Shown here piece by piece: positions 1 through 12,560 of a stretch of DNA of 64,000 nucleotides. Below the pieces are notes generated by a model that was not told the origin of the DNA, made no database searches, and was given only the letters and a program-made list of their open reading frames with translations. Positions within the stretch are counted from its first letter, which is position 1, and every line of letters begins with the position of its first letter. The position numbers and the translations under genes are program-made. This stretch comes from Cephalotus follicularis (Eukaryota > Streptophyta > Magnoliopsida > Oxalidales > Cephalotaceae), in NCBI GenBank assembly GCA_001972305.1, contig BDDD01002029.1, positions 80,946 through 144,945 of the forward strand. The letters run 5' to 3'.

Positions 1-3000
1 GTAGTAGATTCTATCTTGCTCACTCACATATCTTCATGCATAATCTACCATATCCAACTAATACTTGTATACTCCTCATGGTTAGAACATGTACTTAAAT
101 ATCATCAAAGTATGATATCATATACACAAGGCATATAGTGGTGGCTCAGGTCTAAGGACCACATACTCTACTACAATACAGGAAGCCTGTCTGACATGTA
201 AGTAAATGTAACGACCTAGATCCAATTTGGCATTGGGACTTTGTGTTTTGGGCCTTTGGAATTTTTTTTCCTTTTCTTTTGGATAAAAGAAGTTGGGCCT
301 TAAGTCCTTGGTTGTTGGGCTGGTTGCTTGGTGGTTGGTGTGGTCTGATTCTAGATGATGCATTTTGGGGGGATAGTGAAGTATGTGTGCACGTGGGTGT
401 GGAAAATGTGTAAGAGTTGCAGTGTTCCATCTTTTCAAGCACACAACTATCACGTCAAGGAGCCGTTGTGCCTGTTGGGAACGCCAAAACTGGGTAGTTA
501 AGTATGAGTTTTCTGTACTTCTTTCTTCTTCTTCATCTTCAGCGTTTTCTACATTGTTGAAGGCAAGTTTTGCTGTGAAGTTGCTCCCTTGTGTTTGTAG
601 AGGTGAACTCTTCCTTTCTTCGTCTTCTTTCCTCTGTTTGTTTGGCAAGGTGCGTGCTAAACCTCCCCTTTCGTGGCAAAGGCAGAGATGACAATGGTTT
701 TTGTGATGCTCCATGGTGGAATGTTGAGCTTGGGATGGTCAGGGTGACGATCCGAGGAGTCGATTATTCATTGTAGGCTTCATGCATGTTTTCCTCTGTT
801 TTCGGTTACTGACTGTGCTAAGTTTGTCTTTCTTTGTTCTTGTAGCTGAGGAGCCGTGCGTGGATCCTGAGCTATAGGAAGAGGTGTGGAGGTGCAGTTA
901 AGTGGTGAGTGGGACATTCCTTCTTTTATCTTGAAACAGTTGAGAGTCTTAAGCTATTTTGTATCCTCTGGTTTTTGTTATTTCCATCCATGGTGTCTTT
1001 GTTCTGGGAGTTCTCTCTTCCTTGTTTGACATATTTCCCTTCGGTTGATATTGATTTTCGAGCTGGTGAGCTCGAGGTTCAGGGTGATATTTCCCCTTGT
1101 TTATCCTGTTTATATATGTCATAACTTTTGTTGATACCATGTGTTGTTGAGAATGAATTATGGATACTGGTTACTGGGAAATGCGAGGACCGATGTGATG
1201 CTCTTCTATGGGATTCCCGAAGAAGGATGGCCTTGGACGGTGATTCGCCAACCTCCTAGTTGATGTTCTCATACACAATTGCCGATGAGGGTGGTGCCTT
1301 AGCGGTAATTCACTGGCCCCTCAGTCGATGTTCGTGATCTGCTATGCCTCCCAGGGGCTGGGTTTAACAATGATCAGTCGGCACCTCTGGTGGAAGGCCA
1401 AGACTTGTGGCTCTCTGTATCGATACATGGCAGGCGGTGCACTCCCTGCAAGCCTATGATCTTCTTCTCTAGTCAGGGACTATTGAGATATGCTGTCATG
1501 AAACTCGGTGCCAGCAGATGTTTGGATATGGCCGAGGTGAAAGGCTGAGGTGGGTTTGGTAATGTGGCAGGTACCAGTGTTCCTCTGATCAATTGATCCC
1601 TGGAATTCTAGATCCTTTTTATTGGGTCCTCGGGAAATTGGTTTGGATACTTTGCTTTACTTTTGTCTCTCTTTTAATTGTTTCTCGGCATTATTGATTT
1701 TATAAATCTCTTGCTTTATTTATATTTCAAGTAGTCTTTTGATTCTTGTTGAGTGTCCTCGGACGGTTGGCCGAGGTGAGCTTGTTGGCCAGTTAGGCAT
1801 AACCTTCTGTTCAGTGTCCAGTGTCGTCGGACGCTTATGGAATGCTTTCTTTCCCCTCTCACTAGTCTTTGGACTAATCCCCTCCCAGGTTGTTTTGCAG
1901 TTGAGGAACAGGTGAAGTTCTTCTTGTCGTCGGACCACTAAGGATATTTTAGCAAGGTAGACCGAGGAGTAGACACCTCCCCTGGCCTTTGGGCTAGTTC
2001 TCCCCTTCATGCATTGGGACATTCTTTGGGTAGTTTGTATTTGTTTTGTAAACAAACCATGTATATATACTCCTTGAAGAAGATTGGTGTATAATCTTTT
2101 TATGATCTATGGAAGATTTATGATATGGAGTTTTATCCTCTTCCTTGGTATCTTATTTTCTTGTGGATGCTTAATGTTTAGGTTGTGTAGACCTTAGTAC
2201 GGAGCTCCCGAGGTGAGGTGTGGTTGTGGTGTTATGGTTGGAGTCTATGGTTGACCTTAGGTTTGACCTTTCATCCTCGGCAGGCTTCCTCGGTTGGAAT
2301 TCAGACGATCCCGGTTGTTGCCGAGCATGTCCCTGGCCATAGGTTAGAGGAAAAGGATCTTGACCTCTAGGTTAGCTGGCAGTACTCGGATGTGAGTTTT
2401 GCCTAGAACCCTGGTGTGAGTCCCTGGATTTGGCGTGTGTGTGTGTCCTAGGGCATTGGTGTCCACGGGCATTTTCGGTTCCTTGGGCATCCGCGGGCAT
2501 CTAGTTCGCGTTGAAGCCCAAGTACTTGGGTGTTGTTGTCGAGGTGAGGAGTTCACGCGTTTGGCTCCTTGGGCTTTTAGCAGACCTTGGTGTTTGTGTG
2601 TGCACGTGTGGCTCACGTGTGGGGTTCTCGGGCTGAAGTGAAACGATGAGTTTTAGTTTCGCAGATAGTTTCTTAAGTCCTTAGCCTCTTTTCTTTTGGA
2701 CGCTGCGTGGTATCGCGTGTCCTCTGCCCCGACTTTCTCGTCGGGCTTGTCCTGTTTTAGACGTCTGGAGCCTTTTTGCTCGACGCTTTTGTGGGACGGT
2801 TTTGGTTGGAGGGTTGTTGGCAGGTGTGCCATCCCCGGCAGAGCTCGTGTCCCCTGGTGTTTTGGGAATGGGTCCTGTTAGTAAAACTCCATTCAGGCCT
2901 TCATACAGTGAGCCACTTCAGTGAACTCATAAAATAAGGAGCACCTACGTGTATGTCATATCGTCACTACATGATGACTTATGAGAATAGTCAACCTTTC

Positions 3001-3302
3001 AACGAGCTGACATTGAACGTGCAAGTTTATCCGGATAACATATGTCCAAGTATACTATCCTATGACTAGGAAGGTTTTAGAATAAAACTTACCAATGTGC
3101 TAAGTCTCACAGTATGATGTCATCATGTCTTAGTCATCATACTGTATTCCATGGACATTCATTGATTATATATTTATACAAACATACATAAATGGACAAT
3201 TGTCATTGATTATAATAAAAAACATAATTTATTGAACTATAATATTTATTACAAACTATTATTATTACAATATTACCTGGCTTGCAGAACTTATCCCTAA
3301 CA
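1..3302 (+). mobile_element. Copia-like LTR (family Cop-1), split by a solo LTR
   Basis: Bases 1-206 and 2886-3302 are colinear with the reverse complement of about 17040-16620, another Cop-1 LTR. Shared stretches include the piece around CTGACATGTAAGTAAA and the closing CTTGCAGAACTTATC, and the copy ends in CTAACA at 3302. The start lies left of the window. The Gypsy solo LTR 207-2880 sits inside it and is therefore younger. No primer-binding site follows 3302, so this is a solo or 3' LTR rather than a 5' LTR. The Copia assignment rests only on the TGTTAG/CTAACA ends and on resemblance to Copia LTRs elsewhere in the window. Old and degraded. Confidence 0.6.
207..2880 (+). mobile_element. Solo LTR, Ty3/Gypsy family Gyp-A, with 5-bp target duplication
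   Basis: The LTR begins TGTAACGACC at 207 and ends GGTCCTGTTA at 2880. The 5-bp direct repeat GTAAA lies on both sides (202-206 and 2881-2885), which marks both ends precisely. The whole unit is homologous to the reverse complement of 6589-9694, the 3' LTR of Gyp-A, so this copy lies in the opposite orientation. Length is 2674 bp against 3106 bp for the Gyp-A copy, largely because the latter has an internal tandem duplication. No internal coding region remains, as expected for LTR-LTR recombination. By-eye similarity to the Gyp-A LTR is only moderate, so it is not a recent sister copy. Confidence 0.9.
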
Positions 3303-4979
3303 ATTAGAATATGAGAGATATGTGAAAAGTATAATCAATATTGTCATTTCAGAACAAAGAGCTGTGGCTGGATGGTTTTATATTGTGGCAATGCCGCCAA
3401 CCATATTATAAATGGATGATGATGTCATTTAACACATAGGGCAGGTTAGAAACTAGTCTCTACAAAATAGTAGATACAATTCAAGTTAAACTAGTGATAT
3501 GCATTATCCAAAATACAAAACTTCCACCTTTACCAATGTTGTTAAAATACCACATATTGGAAAAAAAAATTCAATAGACAAATAATCAGTACAAAAAATC
3601 AAACACATAGGAGTACTTATATCAATAATTATCCAATAAAAAAGACATGATGATTAGTTTATAAAGAAATCGATTACCTAGAGAGTTTTTTGAATCAACG
3701 GTTATCGTCAAAGGACCCATCGAGGTCCACTTACTAATAGAATATAAAATGCTTTAAATAAAGGAATATATATTTATTTTCAAAATACAACCTGAAAATT
3801 GAAAAATAAAAATATTAATAGTCAAAAGTTCTAGTTATTGTACTAGAATTTTGTAGATGGTGACATAGACCGGGGGCAGAGAGAGAGAGAGAGAGAGAGG
3901 TGTAATCCATCATTGGAGTTTGTAGAGAGGGTAAGATGTGCCACGCCACAGCCGGTGGTTCAATCCTAGTCCACCGTTGCGAAGGTGCTGGTGGCTCTGG
4001 TTTGTGTCTTTATAGAGTGGAAGAAAGAGCTGCGATAAAGACTTGGTAGGTGTCCTTTGTTTTCACTTGTTGAGGTGTTATACTGGATAGATCAGTAAAA
4101 GATTCAAATCAGCTCATTTGTTTGAGTTTTAAAATAAGCTCGAACTATCACATATCGCTTTTTATAAAAAAAAATATTATTCGCATAACTGAACAGAAAA
4201 TAGGGAGCGCTGGTTGACTTTTTAGACAAAAATATCCCCATACTATTTCTAAAATGACAGATCAAGGATTCTGTTTTTTTTTTATGTTTTTTTTCCCATT
4301 CCCTATCAGTCTATCATCACTTTCAATGTTCTTTGTGACTTAATATCAACAATTACGTTTTTCTACTTTTATATTGGAGAATATGTATTTTAGTATTTAA
4401 ATAATTTTATTGTTGAATGAATTGTTAAAAATGTTAACAATTAGAAATATGAAAAAAGAAATTACTCTGGTCATAAATAATATAATTATATTTAAATTGG
4501 TTATTTATATTATATTGGTAATTAATATAAATTTAAAAATTCTTTTATGCTAAAACCGAAAAAATAAATAATATTTATAGTTTACTTTAATTTTTATAAA
4601 ATAACATATGTTTTAGTAGTTGAGAAAGTCAAAATGAAAAATTATACATATTCAGATCTTTTAATTATCAAACGATCTTATTTATTCAGTATTTAGGATT
4701 CAATTATTGATTTTTAACTATTTAGCATCAATAAGATGTTTATTCTGATGCATTCACTTATCATGTAAACAAATTAGAATCCCTCACACTAAGTGAGCTA
4801 TTACTTAATCCTAAAATTTAAAATTTAGATAAAAAGATTATTGGTTATTATCTAAAAATCTAAACTTTAAACAAAAAAGATAGAGGTGACATTGTTATGA
4901 AAATGCAATGTTTTCTTCATGACAAGAACTAAGTCGATTCGAGTATAGTTTACGAATAATATTACTAATCATAATTACA
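3303..4979. other. AT-rich intergenic DNA, no gene seen
   Basis: No coding signal is supported in this stretch. It is AT-rich with many A and T runs. A (GA)n microsatellite of 22 bp lies at 3878-3899. Short GC-richer sequence around 3900-4080 shows no recognisable domain. It is probably host intergenic DNA or very old repeat. Confidence 0.6.
3878..3899 (+). repeat. (GA)n microsatellite
   Basis: Eleven uninterrupted AG dinucleotides are readable directly in the sequence. Confidence 0.95.
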
Positions 4980-5790
4980 TTTGGTAACCTGTTGCAAACA
5001 GGTAACCGATTTCTGGTAACCAATTTGGTAAAACATGAATCAGTACAGTAAAACACAACGAAACAATGTAATGGTGAAACAAAATCAATAAAACTTATAA
5101 CCTATAAATAAATATCAACTAGAATTTGTAAGCAAGATAGCCGTACTGTAAAAGTTCACTATTAGGATAAAGTATAACAATAAATGTAAACTTTAAACTA
5201 AAAGCGTAAAGTTTACAAAAAAAGAAACAATTTTGGTAAAGTATAACAAGTATTGTAAATTATAATAAATATGCTAAAGTATAATAAAAACAGTAATATT
5301 ATAAGCAGCTTTATAATTTGACGAACAGTAACTTTTTTAAGAAAACTCGTAAAAACAGTAACAATACTGTACATTTCAATCAAAACAGTAAATAACAACA
5401 AAAATTATAAATCGTAACTAATATTCTTTATTTTAACCATACAAGTAAATAATAATGAATTCAATAAAAATAATAACGTGCGTAAAAGATAACCATTTCA
5501 GTAAAATGTAACAAATGTTGTAAAGTTATTAAATATAAATGTAAAGTTTAATGACAGTGACAGATATTGTAAAATTGGTAACAATAATAGTGATGATAGC
5601 ATATTCGATAAAATATAACAAAAGACATAACCAATAACAATTTTGGTAAACTAACAAAGGGCAGAGGTGTTAAAGAGAAATGTAATTGATAACGACATTG
5701 TAAAATTATAACAATTATTGTAACGTTGTTAACACTTACGGTAAATTGTAACTATTACGATAATTTTAACGTTGTTATTTCAATAAAAGT
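4980..5790. repeat. Degenerate AT-rich short repeat built on GTAAA...TAACA
   Basis: Over about 800 bp the words GTAAA, GTAACA and TATAACA recur every 15-30 bp (for example GGTAAAGTATAACAAGTAT, TTGTAAATTATAATAAAT, TGTAAAATTGGTAACAATA). The units are too diverged for an exact period by eye, but the density exceeds what AT-richness alone would give. It could be an old minisatellite or satellite relic. No gene is seen in it. Confidence 0.5.
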
Positions 5791-6259
5791 TTTTAAACCT
5801 GATCATTTTCCCTTCAAGTGACAAAACCCAAAAAATTTTAGTATAAAACTATGATTTTCATTGGCCATTGACATTACAAAGCTATGTTATTGCATATTTT
5901 TTTTTTCTCATTGAGGAAGTTATGTTCCCTTGGATGGTGCGATTAAGAAGTATGCTATCCTCATCACATTAAGTTGGCTTGCTCCCTTAGTGTGAAGAAA
6001 AAAAAAGTTTATGCATCAAAGAGCAATGAAATCTGCATCAGAGGGTCACCTCAGGTAGTAGGTAACATATTACCCTATTTTTTTTCTTAATATTACATTT
6101 TTTAGCATCCATGCATTAACCAAAAAGAATATTTGTTCATCTTTTCTTCTGTAGTGTACAAAAAAAATACAAAAAGCTGAAGAAAGAAAATTCTATTAAT
6201 CTCAACAACAACCCTACTGAAGAAGTAGGAGAAAATAAAGACGCTTGTAATGTTCCAAG
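5791..6259. other. AT-rich DNA upstream of the FAR1-type fragment
   Basis: No complete gene. From about 6180 the plus strand becomes rich in K, E and N codons in the frame leading into the FAR1-type domain. A TTTTCTTCTGTAG around 6140-6155 would serve as a splice acceptor. This stretch may therefore hold an intron and the acidic or basic linker that normally precedes such a domain, but decay makes this uncertain. Confidence 0.35.
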
Positions 6260-6588
6260 TAAGGAAGAGATTTTGGATATGGATTTTGAATCCGTGAAAG
6301 AAACTTAGGATTTCTACAAAAAGTATGTAGATTTAATTGTGTTTTTTGTTCGTTTGTTTAGTAGAAAATATGATAAAGACAATAAAAATAAACTAGTAAT
6401 GAAACAATTTCGTTATACAAAGATGGTAACAGGGAGGCGAAATGGGTGAACAATGTCGAGCGACTGCGGAGACCTAAACTAGTTATAAGAACTAATTGTG
6501 ATACGAAACTCCGCGTGATCTTAAGTCAATATTTTGAAAAATGGGATGTATCCATTTTATAGGAAGCTCACAATTATGATATGGTTAG
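6260..6588 (+). pseudogene. FAR1/FHY3-type DNA-binding domain fragment (FRS gene or MULE-derived), broken
   Basis: Plus-strand translation shows the hallmarks of the FAR1 (WRKY-GCM1 zinc) N-terminal domain. First comes an acidic lead-in with DMDFESVKE, then DFYKKYVDLIVFFVRLFSR (family pattern: E-A-Y-x-F-Y ... G-F-x-V-R), then RTNCDTKLRV (family pattern: T-R-x-x-C-x-A-x-x-x-V) and FEKWDVSIL followed by EAHNYDMV (family pattern: W-x-V ... x-H-N-H). The reading is broken by a TAG at 6305-6307, a frame change near 6419-6425 after RYTK, and a second TAG after VSIL. The last histidine of the E-H-N-H pattern reads as tyrosine. The fragment stops where the Gyp-A LTR begins at 6589, so the transposase-like core and SWIM domain are absent. 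FAR1-family proteins are transcription factors derived from Mutator-like transposases; whether this was a host FRS gene or a transposon copy cannot be told here. Confidence 0.72.
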
Positions 6589-9500
6589 TAACAGGACCCG
6601 TTCCCATTCCACCAGGGAGAGGAGCCCTGTCGGGGAAGGCACACTTGCCAACAACCCTTCAAACCTCAAAACTACCCAACCTAACCACCAAGAAAAACTC
6701 CAGAGGTATATTACACAAAAGCCCGACTAGGAAGTCAAGGCGGGGGCGCGTAACATGACGCAGGATACAAGAAAAAGGGCAGAGGACTTAAAAGAAACTA
6801 CCGATGAACCTAAACTCCTTGTTTCACTTAAGCCCGAGGACCTTACCCGTGCTCCGCACGTGATCCCTTAAGACACCAAGGTCGGCCATTATCCCGAGGA
6901 AACAAACACTGCGTTCCACTCCTCAGGAACAAAACCCTTATGCGCTTGGCTTCAGCACAAACTAAACATCCGTGGAAACCAAGGACGCCAAAATGCTTAA
7001 GAACTCACTAAAGACTGAGGACACTCCAACAACAAGGTTCTGGGAACTCCCTAGCAGAACCTGCAAAACCTTAAAACTACCCGACTAAAACACCAAGGAA
7101 ACGCTCCAGGGGGTCTATCACGCAAAGGTCCAACTAGAAAGTCAGGGCGGGGATGCGTAATGCACGAGGGATATAAAGAAAAAGGGGCTGAGGACTTAAA
7201 AGAACTACTGAGGAACCCAAACGCCCCGTTTCACATAAGCCCGAGGAACCCCACATGTGTTCCGTATGTGATCACATAAGACTCCAAGGTTTGCTATTAT
7301 CCCAAGGAACCCAATGCTGTGCTCCACTCCTTAGCAGCCCAATTCTCAAGCGCTTTGGGCTTCAACACGAACTAGGCATCCGTGGAAACCCAACACGCCA
7401 AAGTGTTCGAGGACACCAAAGTCTAAGGACTCTCCAAAATGCCCGAGGACTCACCATAGTCCGAGGACTCACCATACAAGCCTGGAACACACCAAAGTCC
7501 AAGGACTAGTGCAAATCCGAGGGCACACCACAAAGCCCAAGGACACACCAATGTCCCAAGCACTCCCCACATCCGAGGATTGCCACAACCTAGTGATCTG
7601 ATTCTATCTCCCTAGGACCAGGAACATGCTCGGACAATGACCGACATGGTCTGGCTTCCACTGAGGAAGCCTATCGTGCACCAAGATCTATTCCCTAGGT
7701 TGATCCAATGCCCGACCACTATCCCCATCATCAACACTCATCCACACCTCATCTCGGGAGCTCGGTACTTAAGTCTACACAACCTAGAGCCTCAAAACAT
7801 CACCAAGGATAGAATAAAATAAATACTGAGAAGAATATAAATCATCATGAATCATAAAAATGATCATACACTGAAATCCATAAAAAGGTTTATACTTAGC
7901 TTGATCACAAAATACAATCTAATCCCAAAATGTTCCTATGCATGAAGGAAGAACTAGTCAAGAAGGCTGGAACAAGAACGTGCTCCACGGCCTACTGCGC
8001 AAAAGTCCTCAGAGTCATCTGACAAAAAGAGGAACTTCACCTGCTTCCTCAACTGCAAAACAACCTGGGAGGGGGTTAGTCCAAAGACTAGTGAGAGGGG
8101 AAACAAGCATTCCTTAAGCGTCCGACGAGCATTGAACGCTAGCCAAAGGCTATGCCCAACTGGCCAACAAATAACCACGGCTCATCATCCGAGGATACTC
8201 AACAAGAATCAAAAGGCTACTTGGAGTATAATTTAGCAAAAGATATACATAATCAATAATGCTGAGAAATAAGAGTAAGAGAGATAAAAGAAACCAAATG
8301 TCCCAATCAATATCCCGAGGACCCAACAAAAAGGATCTCAGACTCCAAGGATCAAATTGATCAGAGGAACACTGGTACCTGTCCACATTCCAGAAACCAC
8401 AACTGCCGAAAATAATATTACATCCGCTGACGCCGAATTTCACGACGATAATCTCACACAGTCCCAGACTAGAGATGAAGATCATAGGCTTACAGGAAGT
8501 GCACCACCTGTCATGTACCGGTACAGAGAGCCACAAGTCTTGGTCTTCCATCAGAGGTGTCGAAGGATCAGTGTCGAACCCAGCCCCTGAGAGACAAGCA
8601 GATCACAAACATCAACTGAAGGGCCAGTGAATCATCGCTAAGTCATCACCCTCGTCGGCAATCGTGTATTAGAACTTCAACTGGGAGGTCGGCGAATCAC
8701 CGCACAAACCATCCTTCGTCGAAAATCCCACAGTAGAGCATCCTATCGATCCTCACATTCCCAGTACCCAGTTTCCAGAATCCAACGACACATGGTATCA
8801 AAAGAGTTATGACATATATATTTTTAGGATAAAACATGGGGAAACATCACCCAGAACATCAAGCACACCAGCTCGGAAATCAATATCAATTTAAATATGT
8901 CAAAACAAGATAAGGTAACAACTCCTAGAATAAGACATCGTGGAAGGAAAAACCAGAGGACACAATAAGCTTAGGACACTCAACTGTTCAAGATAAAAGA
9001 AAGGAATGTCCCACTTACCACCTAACCGTAATCCTCCGCACCACTTCCTATAGCTCAGGATCGATCCTCGGCTCCACGGCTACAAGAACAACAAATGCAG
9101 ACATAGCACAACCTATAAAAAAAATAGAGAAAAACATGCATGAAGCCTAATATGCATGATCAACTCCTCGGATAGTCACCCCAACCATCCACAAACTCAA
9201 CACACCACCACAGATCATTCCATGATCATCACCGTCATATTTGACTCCACCACGAACGGGAGGTTTAGCACGCACATTGCCAAACTGACAGAGGAAAGAA
9301 GAAGAAAGAAGAGCTCACCTCGACGAACTCATGGTCGTAAATCTTCACATCAAAACTCGCCTTCACAAGGGAAACTTCTAGAGAAGAAGAAGCACTGAGA
9401 AATCACACATTCTCTCACAACCTTTGCTACACCAACGACATAATGGCTTCTTCAACTGATGAATAGACTTGAGTGTGAAATGTCAAATACTTGAGATGGT

Positions 9501-9694
9501 GGGCGCCAAACCACATTAACACCACCTGACAGCCCACATTTGCACACACTCCCAAATCAGTCTTCTCACCAACTCAGCCAACAAAGAAAAATAAAACCAG
9601 CCCAAACCACTGAAGGCCCAACACCTCACAAAAGAAAAAGTTTTATGGCCCAAAACCAAAATGTCCAATACCAAAATGGACCTGGGTCGTTACA
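6589..9694 (-). repeat. 3' LTR of Gyp-A
   Basis: On the minus strand it starts TGTAACGACCC (complement of 9694 leftwards) directly after a polypurine tract (9695-9710), and ends GGGTCCTGTTA at 6589. It is homologous over its length to the solo LTR 207-2880. The extra length comes from an internal tandem duplication of about 407 bp (6610-7425) and a tract of short CCGAGGAC-type repeats at 7380-7580. Confidence 0.88.
6610..7425 (-). repeat. Tandem duplication (about 407 bp, two copies) inside the Gyp-A LTR
   Basis: Matched anchors recur at a constant offset: AAACCT(C/T)AAAACTACCC at 6661 and 7066, GCGTAA at 6748 and 7155, AGCCCGAGGA at 6831 and 7238, CATCCGTGGAAACC at about 6968 and 7376. The offset is 405-408 bp. 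The solo LTR at 207-2880 has one copy. Confidence 0.8.
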
Positions 9695-9710
9695 TCCTCC
9701 CTACCTTAGG

Positions 9711-11000
9711 AAATTCCGTCATTGGAATTACTCGTTGAAACACAAAAGAGGTCGGGGTAACGACTCCTCATCTCCTCTTCACGTTCCCAGGTAGCTTCCT
9801 CTGCTACTTGGTTTCTCCATAGGACCTTTACTAAAGGGATGGTCTTACTCCTCAAGACCTGATCCCGATGATCCAAAATCTTCACGGGAGCTTCTTCATA
9901 AGCTAAGGTTGGCAATCCTTCCTCGGGAAACTCCACCAAGGATCCCAAAACATGAGAAGGGTCGGTGACATACTTCCTCAGCATAGAAACATGGAAGCCG
10001 TCATGAACACGAGCCAACTCTGGAGGTAATGCCAGACGATAAGCCACCGGTCCAGTCCTCTTCAAAACCTCAAAAGGACCTATATACCGCAGACTAAGCT
10101 TGCTGCGCTTACCAAAACGAATCACTCCTGTGTATGGTGATACACAGAGGAAAACCTTATCACAAACAGAGAACTCCAAATCCTTACGGCGCTGGTCGGC
10201 ATAACTCTTTTGCCTACTCTGCGCTGCTCGTAAACATTCTCGGATGAGCTTCACCTTCTCTACCATGTCTTGAACCATCTCAGGACCTGACAACATATGC
10301 TCCCCGACTCCATCACAACACAACGGAGTCCTACAAAGCCTGCCATACAGGGCTTCATACGCCATACCAAGGCTGGACTGGTAGCTGTTGTTGTAGGCAA
10401 ATTCGATCAAGGTCAGCCGAGAATCCCAACTCTCCTTGAAATCTATCACACAGGCTCTCAACATGTCTTCAAGAATCTAGATTGTGAGCTCGGACTGCCC
10501 ATCAGTCTGAGGATGATACGCTATACTGAGCGGCAACTTTGTACCCAGCACTGCTTGCAAGCTCTGCCAAAATCTCGAAGTGAACCTGGGATCTTTGTCT
10601 GATACAATACTGCTGGGGACTCCATGCAACCTGACGATCTCGCCCACATACAACAACGCCAACCTTTCCAAGCTATACACCATCCGTATTGGCAAGAAGT
10701 GAGCTGACTTGGTCAGTCGATCCATTATGACCCATATAACGTCGTCCTTCCTCCGCGTCAGGGGAAAACCCGAGATGAAATCCATAGAATTATTATCCCA
10801 CTTCCATTCGGGAATAGGAAGAGACTGAAGAAGACCTGACGGCTTCTGCTTTTCTGCCTTTACCTGCTGGCAGGTCAGGCATCTAGCCACGAACCTGGTG
10901 ATCTCCCTCTTCATTCCACTCCACCAATAAAGAAGCTTAAGGCCATGATACATCTTGGTACTTCCAGGATGCATCGACCAAGCAGAACAATGCGCTTCTT
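9711..11000 (-). mobile_element. Gyp-A integrase with C-terminal chromodomain (fossil part)
   Basis: On the minus strand the HHCC zinc-binding segment comes first ([18 protein letters not shown] ... [12 protein letters not shown]), then the DDE core with [16 protein letters not shown] and [14 protein letters not shown] and [10 protein letters not shown], then the C-terminal GPFEVLKR / LALPPEL / FHVSMLRKYV block and a chromodomain tail with EEATWEREEEMRSRYPDLF. These are the usual parts of a chromovirus integrase, which inserts element DNA and whose chromodomain is known to guide targeting. The element is broken overall. Confidence 0.88.
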
Positions 11001-12560
11001 CCAAAATCTCTTTCTTAAGCTCTACCACATGTGACACGCATATCCTCTGTCCAAACATCAGAGCACCATCCTTTCTAATATGGAAGTTAGACCAAGCTCC
11101 TTCTCTGACTTGCCTCATGAGCTTAACAAATCTCAAATATTTCTCTTGAGCTTCACGGATCTGGTCTACCAAGACCGACCTTACACGAAGAGAAGCGACC
11201 ACTGCACCGCTGTCTTTACCATATAGATCTACACCTAAGGATCTTAACTGTTCCAACAACGACAAGTAGATCGTCTGAACCTGCACAAGGGGAAGGGAAG
11301 ACTTCCTGCTAAGCGCATCGGCTACCACGTTAGCCTTACCTGGGTGGTACTCAATGGTGAAATCATAATCCTTGATCAACTCGATCCATCTTCTTTGCCT
11401 CATGTTAAGATGCTGCTGGGAAAACAAGTACTTCAAACTTTGGTGGTCGGTAAAGATCTGACAGACTTCTCCATAAAGGTAATGGCACCAAATCTTCAAC
11501 TCAAAGACCACGGCCGCTAATTCCAAATCATGGGTTTGGTAATTATGCTCATGTGCCGCGACGCATAAGCTATCACCTTCCCTTCTTGCATTAGCATGCA
11601 ACCAAGCCCTTGCTTAGAAGCGTAACTAAAAACCACAAAACCAACTCTTGCGGAAGGAAGAACCAATACTGGAGTTGACGTCAACTTGTGCTTCAACTCT
11701 ATGAAACTCTTCTAACAAGCCTCCGACCAGACGAACTTCATTACCTTCTTCATCAAATTTGACAGAGGAGCGGCTATGAAGGAAAATCCTTCGCTGAACC
11801 TCCTATAGTAGCCATCCAGACCAAGGAAACTGCGAACCTCGGACATGTTCCTCGGTCGCTCCCAAGCCAAAACAGAGTCCACCTTCCTTGGATCAACTTC
11901 TATTCCCTGGCCCGATATCACATGGCCCAAAAAGACTACCTTGTCCAACCAAAACTCACACTTGCTAAGCTTGGCATACAACCTATGGTCTCTCAACGTT
12001 TGAAGCACGATCCTTAACTTCTTGCCATGCTTGGTCACATCTTGAGAATACACCATAACGTCATCTATGAACGCCACCACAAAGGTGTCAAGATAAGGCT
12101 GGAACACTCGATTCATCAACTCCATGAAAGCTACTGGGGTGTTGGTCAGACCAAATGGCATGACTGAGAACTCAAAATGGCCATATCGGGACCTAAAAGC
12201 TATCTTCGGAATGTCCTCTTCCCTTATCCTCAGCTGGTTATAACCCGAGCGAAGATCAATCTTTCAAAACACACTGGCATCCTTCAACTGGTCAAACAAG
12301 TCATCAATATGAGGCAAGAGATACTTGTTCCTCATAGTGACCTTGTTGAGCTGTCTATAGTCGATACACAACCGCAAAGCACCATCCTTCTTCTTCACAA
12401 ACAACACTGGAGCACCCTAAGGAGAACTACTAGGTCTAACGAACCCTTTATCCAACAGATCCTCTAACTACACCTTCAACTCCTTTAACTCTACCGGTGC
12501 CATATGATACAGAGCAAGGGATATAGGCGATGTACCGGGGATCAACTCAATGAAAAAATC
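11001..12560 (-). mobile_element. Gyp-A reverse transcriptase and RNase H (fossil part)
   Basis: The minus strand shows RT hallmarks: MPFGLTN, the active-site region [14 protein letters not shown] (F-x-D-D box), [18 protein letters not shown] and [13 protein letters not shown]. RNase H follows with [11 protein letters not shown] and the end motif [16 protein letters not shown]. Order and wording fit Tekay-type chromoviruses. Confidence 0.88.

Noticed and set aside
118-714. 198-codon open frame on the minus strand
   Set aside because: It lies across the edge of the solo LTR 207-2880, has no domain wording, and is antisense to the LTR.
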